From Spirochaeta sp. (GTDB taxonomy: Bacteria > Spirochaetota > Spirochaetia > DSM-2461): a stretch of 10,052 bases of DNA. The stretch's first letter is position 1, and the number at the start of each line of letters is the position of its first letter. Position numbers and translations under genes: made by a program. The DNA is taken from positions 1 to 10,052 of the forward strand of contig JAUVIY010000073.1 of NCBI GenBank assembly GCA_030592625.1, given 5' to 3'. The notes under the pieces were generated by a model. The model was not told the origin of the DNA. It saw nothing but the letters and a program-made list of their open reading frames with translations, and did not search any database. This document shows, in pieces, positions 1 through 6,526 of this stretch.

Positions 1-677
1 TCCTCCTCGTCGCTACCGGCCTCCGGATCCGGTTTGAAACGGTACTCCGCCTCTATTTCCTTTACCGGTTCCTCACCGACAAGCCTGGCGTACATACCCC
101 TGAATATGAATAGTAGTCCCAGGGCGCCGGAATCGACGACACCGGCCCTGGCCAGAACCGGAAGTTGCCCGGGTGTGAGAAAAAGAGCTTCTGTGCCGGC
201 CTCAATCGTTAATTTGATAGCACCGACAATATCTTCATCATCATACCTGGTCAGTGCCGAGGTAATGGCGGCGAGGATGCTGATCATGGTGCCTTCGGTG
301 GGTGAGAACAGGGCGCCGTTCACATGAAAGCTGCCATTGGCCATAGCTTCGGCAAAGCAGGAAGCTGACAATACCTCTCTGCCACCTGCGATTTCGAAAA
401 AGCCATGGAAGAACCTGGCAAGGATGAAGCCTGAGTTGCCTCGACTGCAGCGATTGAGTTCAGCGTTGAACTTTTTACCGAGTTCAGCTATTGAGACATC
501 ATCCTCATCGAGAGTTTCGACTCCCGAGGCGAGAGTGGAGGCCATATTAGCTCCGGTATCGCCGTCGGGAATGGGAAAGACGTTCAATCGATCGAGTATT
601 GCGCGGTTGAGCTCCAGATAAGTAAAACCGCCTCTTAGCGTATCCGCTAACTCAGCAGGGTCCAGATTCAATTTCAT
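1..677 (-). CDS. DAK2-domain protein, FakA-like fatty acid kinase (partial, C-terminus beyond left edge)
   Basis: The 225 visible residues form a DAK2 nucleotide-binding domain, as in the N-terminal half of FakA/YloV, the kinase that phosphorylates a fatty acid held by a DegV-type FakB. Visible motifs: NVFPIPDGDTGANM at about residues 32-45, whose aspartates coordinate Mg-ATP in the family; RGNSG at 79-83; PTEGT at 126-130; and AGVVDSGALGL at about 178-188. The start is the ATG at 675-677, 12 bases after the DegV stop, with only a weak AGGA-like ribosome site. The visible end is acidic (PDPEAGSDEE), which looks like a linker leaving the DAK2 domain. FakA is usually about 550 residues, so more than half may be missing here. 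Some DAK2 proteins instead continue into a fused DegV domain, and the window cannot tell which this is. It is the last visible gene of the operon, and its place next to a DegV gene supports a fatty-acid kinase role. Dihydroxyacetone kinase is less likely. Confidence 0.85.
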   Translation of the reverse strand, partial: MKLNLDPAELADTLRGGFTYLELNRAILDRLNVFPIPDGDTGANMASTLASGVETLDEDDVSIAELGKKFNAELNRCSRGNSGFILARFFHGFFEIAGGREVLSASCFAEAMANGSFHVNGALFSPTEGTMISILAAITSALTRYDDEDIVGAIKLTIEAGTEALFLTPGQLPVLARAGVVDSGALGLLFIFRGMYARLVGEEPVKEIEAEYRFKPDPEAGSDEE

Positions 678-689
678 AATCAGAGAGTC

Positions 690-1553
690 CTAAAAATCTG
701 TCAGCATGTATCCGATGTCGAAGAAGTCGGGTCCTGCATGGGGCAGGTTGCTGTGATTGGTGCCGTAGAGAAGCACTTTGATGTCACCACCGAGTTTAAG
801 TACCTCGGATTTCAGTTTCTCAGCATCTTCCATATGAGGACCAATGACGCTGATAAGAGCTCTGACAGCGGCATCCGGCCTCTTCTCACGGTCGGCGGAG
901 ATGGAATCGACGAATTTCCGAATTGCCTGAGCGGGCTTTTTCACCTTGCCGGCGGACTTGAGATTGCCCGGAGGATCGGTGGAGCAGAGCAGGGGAATTA
1001 TCTTCATGGCGGTGCCCATGACAGCCTTGGCTTTGCCGATACGACCGGTCCGATTAAGATAGAACAGATCAAAAACAACACCCATGTGGCGGGTTTGTTC
1101 CGGTACCGTTTTCAGAAACGTATCCATCTCTTCGCGGCTCGCTCCGGCTTTGATTCTCTTTGCCGCCTCATAGACGATAATGCTGTACGCCGAGACCAGA
1201 TGGTGAGAGTTGTAATAGGTAATATCAAGTTCAGGATGATCCTGGATAATTTTTGCAATTACCTGTGTGGAGACCGTCGACGCGCTGTTGGACATGTGGA
1301 GGCTCAGGATAGGTTCTCCGGCATGCCTTTTATATATCTCCAGGAGATCGTCTTCCTTGAGACCCGAAGTACCGACATTGCGGTTCTTGTCCTTGAGAAT
1401 CCTCCGGATCTCTTCTTTGGATTCTTCACTCATATCCATGGATACCGGATAGGGTTCACCATCAACCAATAAGGGGTAGTTGCAAATCTCCACTTCCAAA
1501 TCCAAAAGATCCTTGTTGGCAATCTGTACAGCAGAATCGGCTATCAATACCAT
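690..1553 (-). CDS. DegV family fatty-acid-binding protein (FakB-like)
   Basis: A 287-residue single-domain DegV protein. These cytosolic proteins bury one fatty acid and present its carboxylate to a DAK2 kinase. Recognisable family landmarks: LIADS at residues 3-7 (usually TDS), PLLVDGEPY at 27-35, GTSG at 61-64, LSLHMSNSAST at about 83-93 (the fatty-acid carboxylate loop), YLNRTGRIG at 165-173 (usually YL-GGRI), and PHAGPDFFDIGYM near the C-terminus (271-283). Length matches the family. The ATG at 1551-1553 is preceded at six bases by a strong GGAGG (plus-strand CCTCC at 1560-1564). The start lies inside the end of the ferredoxin-type reductase gene (10-base overlap), and the DAK2 gene follows 12 bases later, so the three are probably translated together. 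The motifs are more divergent than in typical FakB, so the ligand may not be an ordinary straight-chain fatty acid; that is inference. Confidence 0.87.
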   Translation of the reverse strand: MVLIADSAVQIANKDLLDLEVEICNYPLLVDGEPYPVSMDMSEESKEEIRRILKDKNRNVGTSGLKEDDLLEIYKRHAGEPILSLHMSNSASTVSTQVIAKIIQDHPELDITYYNSHHLVSAYSIIVYEAAKRIKAGASREEMDTFLKTVPEQTRHMGVVFDLFYLNRTGRIGKAKAVMGTAMKIIPLLCSTDPPGNLKSAGKVKKPAQAIRKFVDSISADREKRPDAAVRALISVIGPHMEDAEKLKSEVLKLGGDIKVLLYGTNHSNLPHAGPDFFDIGYMLTDF

Positions 1554-2788
1554 TTCACACCTCCGTGTTTTTTTCCGGGGATATCAACTATCAGATCTGT
1601 TTCCGGTTTCGCCGCACAGGGGTGAAAGAATCCCAACTTGCGATCGGCCGACCTGAGTCCTTCAGGATCCTTATCATAACGGATTTTCCCTTCCAGCAAA
1701 GCACCCCTGCACCAACCGCAGGATCCGGTCCGGCAGCGGGACGGCGGCTCCATACCGGCCCTCTCCAGAGCCACCAGCACTGTCTCGTCCCGATCCGCAG
1801 GAACATTTCGTATCAAACCGGCAGTAATCACAGTCATTTTCACGGGACCCCTGCCTGTCGGACGGCCGGGGATGCCGTAGTCTTCCCTTCGAATTCTTTT
1901 CGGCCTGAGTTCCGCTTTCCCCATTTCATCATCGATATAACGGTGCATGGCTTCAGGGCCGCAAATGAAAACCGTACTGTCCCTGCCGTTGAAGGCTTCG
2001 GTGAGAATGTCGGTATTGATGAAACCCTGACGGACCATACCATCACTTCCTTTCGGCTCTGATACATCGGGGCCGTCGGATAAAACAGATATCCGCTTGA
2101 ACCGGTCCGGATGGGTTTCTTCCAGTGTACGAAACTCATCATTATAAATCAGCTCATCACGGTTTGCCGCTCCCTGAACAAGCGTGATGCTTACACTGGT
2201 TTCACGGGATAGTACGTCACCGATGATGGAGTGAAACGGGGTGATACCCGAACCGCCTGCCAGACAGACCAGGTGGGATGTGTCCCGCAAGGGTTCGTAA
2301 GTGAACCGGCCGCAGGGATCGGAGACATCGACGGCTGTGCCGATATCCCAGGATTCGCATATTTTTCGAGCTATAAAGGCGTCGGGTCCGGTTTTCACGG
2401 TAATTTCGTAGGCATTATAACCGCGGGCTTCTTCTGGTGTGCTGCTGATGGAATAGGGCCGACTGATGAAGAAGCCCGAATCCATTTGTACATCCACTGA
2501 CAGGTACTGACCGGCCTGGAACGGGGCGATGGATTTTTTCTTTCCGTCGGCATCAACAGGGATAAGGCGATAAGTAAAGATAGAATCGCTTTCCCGGCGA
2601 ATCTCGCTGACCCTCAGATGCTGTACTTCCGGATGGAGTTCCCTGGCAAGGGCTGCGGCATAACCTTCCCGAGGGCGATCCGCCGATGTCCGGCGGAAAA
2701 TTCTGCGGCGGTCTCCGATGTGGCCGATAAACCGGAACAGATCCTTCATTTGGCCCCTGATGACGACTCTTTGCGGATTTCTATTCAT
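1544..2788 (-). CDS. NAD(P)H oxidoreductase: FNR-type flavin reductase with C-terminal [2Fe-2S] ferredoxin domain
   Basis: A 414-residue electron-transfer protein that takes hydride from NAD(P)H onto FAD and passes single electrons out through a [2Fe-2S] cluster. Domain order: a basic N-terminal extension of about 55 residues; an FAD-binding barrel (RPYSIS at 110-115, the FAD motif, and DPCGRFTYEP at 157-166); a nucleotide-binding domain with GGSGITPF at 178-185 and CGPEAM at 276-281; and a plant-type ferredoxin domain with cysteines 352, 357, 360 and 391 (Cx4Cx2Cx30C). No signal peptide or membrane span is seen. The layout is that of HCR-like reductases and of oxidoreductases that feed membrane desaturases or oxygenases. 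Its start overlaps the stop of the CrtI-type flavoprotein gene by four bases (ATGA), the best hint that it is the redox partner of that enzyme. The actual partner is inferred. A GGAG lies about ten bases upstream of the ATG. Confidence 0.88.
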   Translation of the reverse strand: MNRNPQRVVIRGQMKDLFRFIGHIGDRRRIFRRTSADRPREGYAAALARELHPEVQHLRVSEIRRESDSIFTYRLIPVDADGKKKSIAPFQAGQYLSVDVQMDSGFFISRPYSISSTPEEARGYNAYEITVKTGPDAFIARKICESWDIGTAVDVSDPCGRFTYEPLRDTSHLVCLAGGSGITPFHSIIGDVLSRETSVSITLVQGAANRDELIYNDEFRTLEETHPDRFKRISVLSDGPDVSEPKGSDGMVRQGFINTDILTEAFNGRDSTVFICGPEAMHRYIDDEMGKAELRPKRIRREDYGIPGRPTGRGPVKMTVITAGLIRNVPADRDETVLVALERAGMEPPSRCRTGSCGWCRGALLEGKIRYDKDPEGLRSADRKLGFFHPCAAKPETDLIVDIPGKKHGGVKWY

Positions 2789-4287
2789 GCCTTCATCTCC
2801 GCCAGAGTTTTATCGGCGGCTGTTTTTCCCGATAGCATCGAACTGCCGAAACCGTATGTCCGGGATGCATTGCCGCCGCAGAAACGGAGTCCTTTGAGGA
2901 AATTCTCCCTGTTTTCAGCCAGTACCCTGGGAATAATACCGTCCCATGGCTCGGGTTCGTACCCGTAAACCGTTCCGTTCCAGGAGGCGGTGTAACGGGA
3001 GAATGTTGGAGGCGCCGCGATTTCCAATTCTTCGATATGGCTGCGAATGTTCGTTCCGGTGGCCTTTTCAAACTGGTTGATGAGGAGCTCAGCAAAGTCC
3101 CTCTTGGCCCTGGGGTAATCCCATGAATCGATATCTTGCCAGGCATCGGGATGAGTTCCCGCTGTTATGGAAAGGATCGTCGTTCCCGGGGGAGATGCCG
3201 AATCATCGGCGGCATTCAGGCATATGGCGGCCTGCATGGGATTCGGATCATGACGGTTCTTAAGGCTTTCTTCCAAACGGACTGTGTCCATATGGGGTGA
3301 TATGAAATAGGAGTAATCGGTAAGTCCCAGACTTTCCCTGTCGGCATCAAGACCGAGGAATACAACGACGAAACTGAATCCGGGTTGACGGGCATTAACC
3401 ATCCTGAGTGCTTTTTCGGGGACCTCGATTGGCTTCATCAAGCTTCCGAAAATTCTATGTGGACTGATATTGGATACGATACGTTGGCAGTCGATACGTT
3501 CACCGGATGCCAGAATTACACCGGTGACACAACCGCCTTCGGTGTTTATTCGGGTGACTTCGGCGTTATACCGTATTTCCCCACCGGCATTGACAATACC
3601 CTTGGCGAATGATGCGGAAAAGGCGTGGGAGCGCCCTTTTGGGATGTAGGCGCCGAATTTAAGATAGGAATAGATCATGGAAGCCCAGAGCGAAAAGGAT
3701 ATCCGTTTTGTCGATACACCAAGATAGCACCAGTAGGGATAGATGAGATCCCGAGCGGCTTCCGGAAGTTTAACGGCGTCGGCAACTTCATCGGTAGTCG
3801 CCGCTCCGGTACGGATGAAATTGCCGAATTTCCTGAGCAGAACCCGTGGATCGGGGGGGGAGGTTTCTCCGAGGTATGTAAATGCGTTAAACGACTCCTC
3901 ACAGACTCTCATGAAGTCTCTTACAGGGCCCTCGCTGCCGGGAACCGCATCAATTACCGCATTTATAAACTCTTCCATACCGAAGGGGGCACGGAAATCA
4001 ACATTTTTTTCCGTAAGCATCAAGCGATACGCCTCGGGCACTTTAAGGAATTCAAGATCCAATTCGCTGTCTTTCAGATAAGCATAGGCGGCACCCCCGG
4101 AAAGTTCGTGGAGGGATGTCTCAAACTCGAAACGGCCCCTGATGAAACTGGTGGAGAACCCTCCGGGAAGGTTGTGACGTTCCAGAATGAGTACCCGGAC
4201 GTCGTTACGTGCCAGCTCATATGCGGCGCAGAGCCCCCCGAGACCAGCTCCGATAACGATTACTTCGGGTGATCCTCCAGCAGGCAT
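2785..4287 (-). CDS. FAD-dependent oxidoreductase of the CrtI/phytoene desaturase-retinol saturase family
   Basis: A 500-residue flavoprotein. Residues 9-36 form an ADP-binding beta-alpha-beta fold (VIVIGAGLGGL, with GxGxxG at 13-18 and the ribose-binding E36). They are followed by R-PGG-S (about 37-46) and then RFEFETSLHELSGG, the pattern of carotenoid desaturases, carotenoid isomerases and retinol saturases. The C-terminal FAD motif is present at about 464-497 (GLRFCGGNASRTYGFGSSMLSGKTAA). The family desaturates, saturates or isomerises C=C bonds in polyenes and other lipids at the membrane. The ATG at 4285-4287 has a GGAG six or so bases upstream (plus CTCC at 4293-4296). No phytoene synthase or other carotenoid gene is nearby. 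The neighbours are an NAD(P)H/[2Fe-2S] reductase and fatty-acid kinase proteins, so a fatty-acyl or polyene-lipid substrate is at least as likely as phytoene. The coding strand contains a C8 run (3853-3860), which leaves the frame intact as read. Confidence 0.87.
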   Translation of the reverse strand: MPAGGSPEVIVIGAGLGGLCAAYELARNDVRVLILERHNLPGGFSTSFIRGRFEFETSLHELSGGAAYAYLKDSELDLEFLKVPEAYRLMLTEKNVDFRAPFGMEEFINAVIDAVPGSEGPVRDFMRVCEESFNAFTYLGETSPPDPRVLLRKFGNFIRTGAATTDEVADAVKLPEAARDLIYPYWCYLGVSTKRISFSLWASMIYSYLKFGAYIPKGRSHAFSASFAKGIVNAGGEIRYNAEVTRINTEGGCVTGVILASGERIDCQRIVSNISPHRIFGSLMKPIEVPEKALRMVNARQPGFSFVVVFLGLDADRESLGLTDYSYFISPHMDTVRLEESLKNRHDPNPMQAAICLNAADDSASPPGTTILSITAGTHPDAWQDIDSWDYPRAKRDFAELLINQFEKATGTNIRSHIEELEIAAPPTFSRYTASWNGTVYGYEPEPWDGIIPRVLAENRENFLKGLRFCGGNASRTYGFGSSMLSGKTAADKTLAEMKA

Positions 4288-4373
4288 TCTTTCTCCAGGT
4301 TAAGGCCGGGTGTAAAGAGTCCCGGTCAGTATAAACCGTCATGGTTCAACAAGGTAGATGTCTAAAAACAAGT
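4288..4373 (-). other. 86-base intergenic gap with small hairpin upstream of the CrtI-type gene
   Basis: This is the only sizeable gap inside an operon whose other genes overlap or nearly touch. Read on the minus strand it contains a TATACT (plus AGTATA, 4328-4333) that resembles a -10 element. A five-base-pair GC stem CCGGG/CCCGG with a ten-base loop follows (4306-4325), and then the GGAG ribosome site of the next gene (4293-4296). There is no U-run after the stem, so it is not an intrinsic terminator. No convincing -35 is placed 15-19 bases before the TATACT. It could be an internal promoter or a translational control hairpin; both are guesses. Confidence 0.3.
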
Positions 4374-5201
4374 TCATGTATTGCTTTTGTACATCCTGCT
4401 CTTGAGGGTCTGTCGCGCCAGCACGGCCTCCGAGAGCCTGGGGAAGAATCGATAGAAGAAAGATGCCAGTTTGCCCACCATGGAGAGGGTGACGATGTTT
4501 CGGTGGTGGTATACCGCGGAAATTACTGCCGAAGCTACTTCTTGCTGGGTCAGGCTGTTTCGGTCCCGGATCAGAGGAATCCTGTTTCCCCGGGAGTCAT
4601 AAATGGTTTTATCCGGATCATTATCGGTGAAACCGACATAAATTGTCGCAACATGAACGCCTTCGGGGCGAAGTTCGCCGCGGATCGCTTCGCTGAATGC
4701 CGTTAGTGGCATCTTGCTGCTGCTGTAATGAGAGAGTCCGGGGAGTCCCTTGAGGGCAGCCAGCGTTGAAATGAAAACGATACTGCCCATGTTCTTCCGG
4801 ATTTCATCCAGGCAGAAACGGCTCATCATCACGGGACCCAGGAAGTTGATGCCCAGCAGGGTTCTGTAGAGCCCGATATCGGATTCACTGAAGCGGCCTC
4901 TTGCCGACATGCCGGCGTTGTTCACCAGGATATCGATACGGCTGTGCTCATTGATGACGGCATCAACCACCCGCCGGCAGTCGGTTTCGACGGAAACGTC
5001 GGCCGCGACAGCCATCACCGGTGGCCCGATTACTTCCAGCTCTTTCCGCGCCTTCTCCAAAGCTTCCGCCGAGCGCCCGGTAATCGTCACCGAGGCGCCG
5101 GCCTGAAGAAACAGCCGGGCGGTTTCCCTGCCTATACCCTTGCTGCCGCCTGTAATAATGACGGATTTCCCTTGGAGGTCAGTCACAATACCCGTTCTCA
5201 C
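4374..5201 (-). CDS. Short-chain dehydrogenase/reductase (classical SDR)
   Basis: A 275-residue NAD(P)-dependent oxidoreductase of the classical SDR fold. Visible: TGGSKGIG at 17-24 (cofactor loop), a basic residue after the second strand (TGR, 41-43) suggesting NADPH, NNAG at 94-97, and the YxxxK pair Y159/K163 (YSSSK). The residue 13 before the tyrosine, normally the catalytic serine, is T146, with S145 just before it. The C-terminus (about 236-270) is hydrophobic and basic and could lie on a membrane. It resembles 3-ketosphinganine reductase/DHRS7-type SDRs acting on lipid ketones; this is a resemblance by eye, not a search result. Two GTG starts are possible: 5201 (listed) overlaps the upstream gene by 23 bases, and 5186 overlaps by 8 and gives the more typical SDR N-terminus beginning MTDLQGKSV. 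Neither has a clear Shine-Dalgarno sequence, so translation is probably coupled to the gene before it. Confidence 0.88.
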   Translation of the reverse strand: MRTGIVTDLQGKSVIITGGSKGIGRETARLFLQAGASVTITGRSAEALEKARKELEVIGPPVMAVAADVSVETDCRRVVDAVINEHSRIDILVNNAGMSARGRFSESDIGLYRTLLGINFLGPVMMSRFCLDEIRKNMGSIVFISTLAALKGLPGLSHYSSSKMPLTAFSEAIRGELRPEGVHVATIYVGFTDNDPDKTIYDSRGNRIPLIRDRNSLTQQEVASAVISAVYHHRNIVTLSMVGKLASFFYRFFPRLSEAVLARQTLKSRMYKSNT

Positions 5202-6183
5202 GGAACCAGCTGAAAGCTTCAGCTGCTGCCGTTTCTATAGGTGTCTGAGGTAGGTCAAGCTCCCGACGGGCTTTTTCCGGCGAGTAGTAGTATCCCTGGA
5301 GACTTGCCCTGGACATCATGAAGCTTACCGAGGGCTTCTTTCCTGTTATTTTTGCGACAAGGGAATTAATCGCACCATACGCCAGGACGAAAGGGGCCGG
5401 TACCGGAAGTGACGGCGAATCCATACCCATGATTCTTCCAAAGAGGGGAAAGGCCTTACTGTAGGGTAGATTTTCATTGCCGCAGATATAGCATTCTCCG
5501 ATGCGTCCCATACTCAGGGCGTTTACCGTAGCCCGGGCCACATCCTTGACGGAAACGAAGTTCCTTCCTCCCTTGCTGATGGGAAGCATCTTTCGTCCGA
5601 GCAACCCGAGCAGCATCACCCCCGATCCCGGTTTACTGTCTCCGGGGCCGAGCATGTAACTGGGATTGATAATGATGACCGGGAATCCGGTTTTTCTTGA
5701 GAAATTCAGAAGCCATTCCTGGATCGACCTCTTTGAATTCATATAATCCGCGCCGAATCGTCCGTCGGTGAAGGGATTCTTTTCAGTTCCGGGATTTTCC
5801 AGAGTACCGGAACCAAAAGAATTGGCTGTACCAATGCAGATAAAACGCTTGATGAAGTGTTCGGCGGCGCATTCAGCGAGGTTGCGGGTACCCTGGAAAT
5901 TAATCTTCCAGATCGACCGGTGACGCCTTGGATACAACATGGTGCTTGCCGCTGTATGAATGACGGCGTCGACATCTATGATAGATGCTTTAAGACTTTC
6001 GGGGTCCAGGATATCGCCTTCGACGATTTCAAGATTCGTCCTTTTCTCAAGACCGGCCTGAGAGGATGCAGGATGATAGAGCGCTCTGACGGTGTATCCT
6101 TCTTTCAGAAGGATGGAGGTGATGTGTCCTCCAAGGAAACCGTCGGCTCCGGTGACGAGTATGAGCATTTCATCAGTATACAT
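5179..6183 (-). CDS. NAD(P)-dependent epimerase/dehydratase family protein (extended SDR, 3-beta-HSD-like)
   Basis: A 334-residue extended SDR and the first gene of the minus-strand operon. Visible: TGADGFLG at 11-18 (cofactor loop), GDILD at 56-60, HTAAS at 76-80, a Ser/Thr region at 119-123, and the active-site YMNSK (Y147, K151). It also has NPSYMLGPGDSKPGSG (about 173-188) and FVSVKDVARA (209-218), both typical of the substrate-contacting half. The N-terminus and these motifs recall hopanoid-associated HpnA, OleD and bacterial ceramide-reductase-type proteins that reduce or oxidise lipid hydroxyl/keto groups. Nucleotide-sugar epimerases share the same fold. With no sugar genes in the operon and four lipid-type neighbours, a lipid substrate is favoured. 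The ATG at 6181-6183 gives MYTDEMLIL; the internal ATG at 6166-6168 would start MLILVTG, the usual family start, and is an equal alternative. No strong ribosome site precedes either. Confidence 0.87.
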   Translation of the reverse strand: MYTDEMLILVTGADGFLGGHITSILLKEGYTVRALYHPASSQAGLEKRTNLEIVEGDILDPESLKASIIDVDAVIHTAASTMLYPRRHRSIWKINFQGTRNLAECAAEHFIKRFICIGTANSFGSGTLENPGTEKNPFTDGRFGADYMNSKRSIQEWLLNFSRKTGFPVIIINPSYMLGPGDSKPGSGVMLLGLLGRKMLPISKGGRNFVSVKDVARATVNALSMGRIGECYICGNENLPYSKAFPLFGRIMGMDSPSLPVPAPFVLAYGAINSLVAKITGKKPSVSFMMSRASLQGYYYSPEKARRELDLPQTPIETAAAEAFSWFRENGYCD

Positions 6184-6428
6184 AGTGAAGAAACTTTGTT
6201 AATGAAGACTTTTTTAAAATAGCGCCATTTATCAGAATCAGATACTTTTTGTCGTTCGTTGCTGAAGAAATAGAGTTTTTCCCTTACGAAGGAAAGGGGC
6301 AGCTTGTTTCCCGGAATTTGAGGCAATTAAGGGAGTCTGTTTTCACCGTCATGGAAAATCAGGGATGGATAACCTTGAGTCTACCGTCTCAAGTGCCGGG
6401 TCTCCAGGGTTCTTGATCGAAAACAGTT

Positions 6429-6457
6429 CATATATATACAATTTGGCGAAATTACAA
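6429..6457 (-). promoter_or_regulatory. Candidate leftward promoter for the minus-strand operon
   Basis: On the minus strand there is TTGTAA (plus 6452-6457), then 15-17 bases and TATATA or TATATG (plus 6429-6436), a fair match to sigma-70 elements. It would give a leader of about 240 bases before the first gene, which is long. I found no better candidate closer to 6183, only an isolated TATTTT. The AT-rich track can produce such matches by chance. Confidence 0.3.
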
Positions 6458-6491
6458 ACCGACGAAATCAGACAGCAGAGGAATCTTCGCA

Positions 6492-6520
6492 TTGAATATG
6501 GTACTTTAATGTAGTACTAT
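6492..6520 (+). promoter_or_regulatory. Promoter of hicAB with overlapping inverted repeat (likely HicB operator)
   Basis: TTGAAT (6492-6497), a spacer of exactly 17 bases, and TACTAT (6515-6520) make a good sigma-70 promoter. The expected transcription start, six or seven bases further on, falls at 6526-6527, on the GTG of hicA. The spacer and -10 carry an inverted repeat, GTACT at 6501-6505 and AGTAC at 6513-6517, and the -10 sits in the perfect palindrome TAGTACTA (6512-6519). Toxin-antitoxin operons are normally repressed by their own antitoxin, so a HicB dimer with its ribbon-helix-helix domain could bind here and cover the -10. The promoter match is seen; the HicB binding is inferred. 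Confidence 0.6.
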
Positions 6521-6526
6521 TGTCTT

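Larger units (their letters stand above)
6184..6526. other. Divergent intergenic region between the lipid-type operon and hicAB
   Basis: About 340 bases with no convincing gene on either strand; the 73-codon open stretch on the minus strand (6105-6326) mostly runs over the start of the epimerase gene. The region should hold the operon promoter leftward and the hicA promoter rightward. A perfect six-base inverted repeat CTTGAG/CTCAAG with an eight-base loop lies at 6374-6393; it lacks a T-tract, so it is not an intrinsic terminator and may be an operator or small RNA structure. An AT-rich stretch at 6429-6440 (TATATATA) lies within a possible leftward promoter. No riboswitch, tRNA or attachment site was recognised. 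Confidence 0.5.

Noticed and set aside
34-621. Two plus-strand ORFs (97 and 94 codons) at the left edge
   Set aside because: They are antisense to the DAK2 domain, whose PDGDTG and other motifs identify the real frame.
738-1472. Long plus-strand ORF of 244 codons opposite the DegV gene
   Set aside because: The minus-strand frame has clear DegV motifs. The plus translation shows no family pattern and follows from the codon bias of the true gene.
3625-4272. Plus-strand ORF of 215 codons opposite the CrtI-type gene
   Set aside because: It is a shadow of a gene with intact FAD motifs and shows no independent ribosome site or domain.
4306-4325. CCGGG/CCCGG hairpin as an intrinsic terminator
   Set aside because: The stem is only five base pairs and no U-run follows. 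It sits just ahead of a ribosome site.
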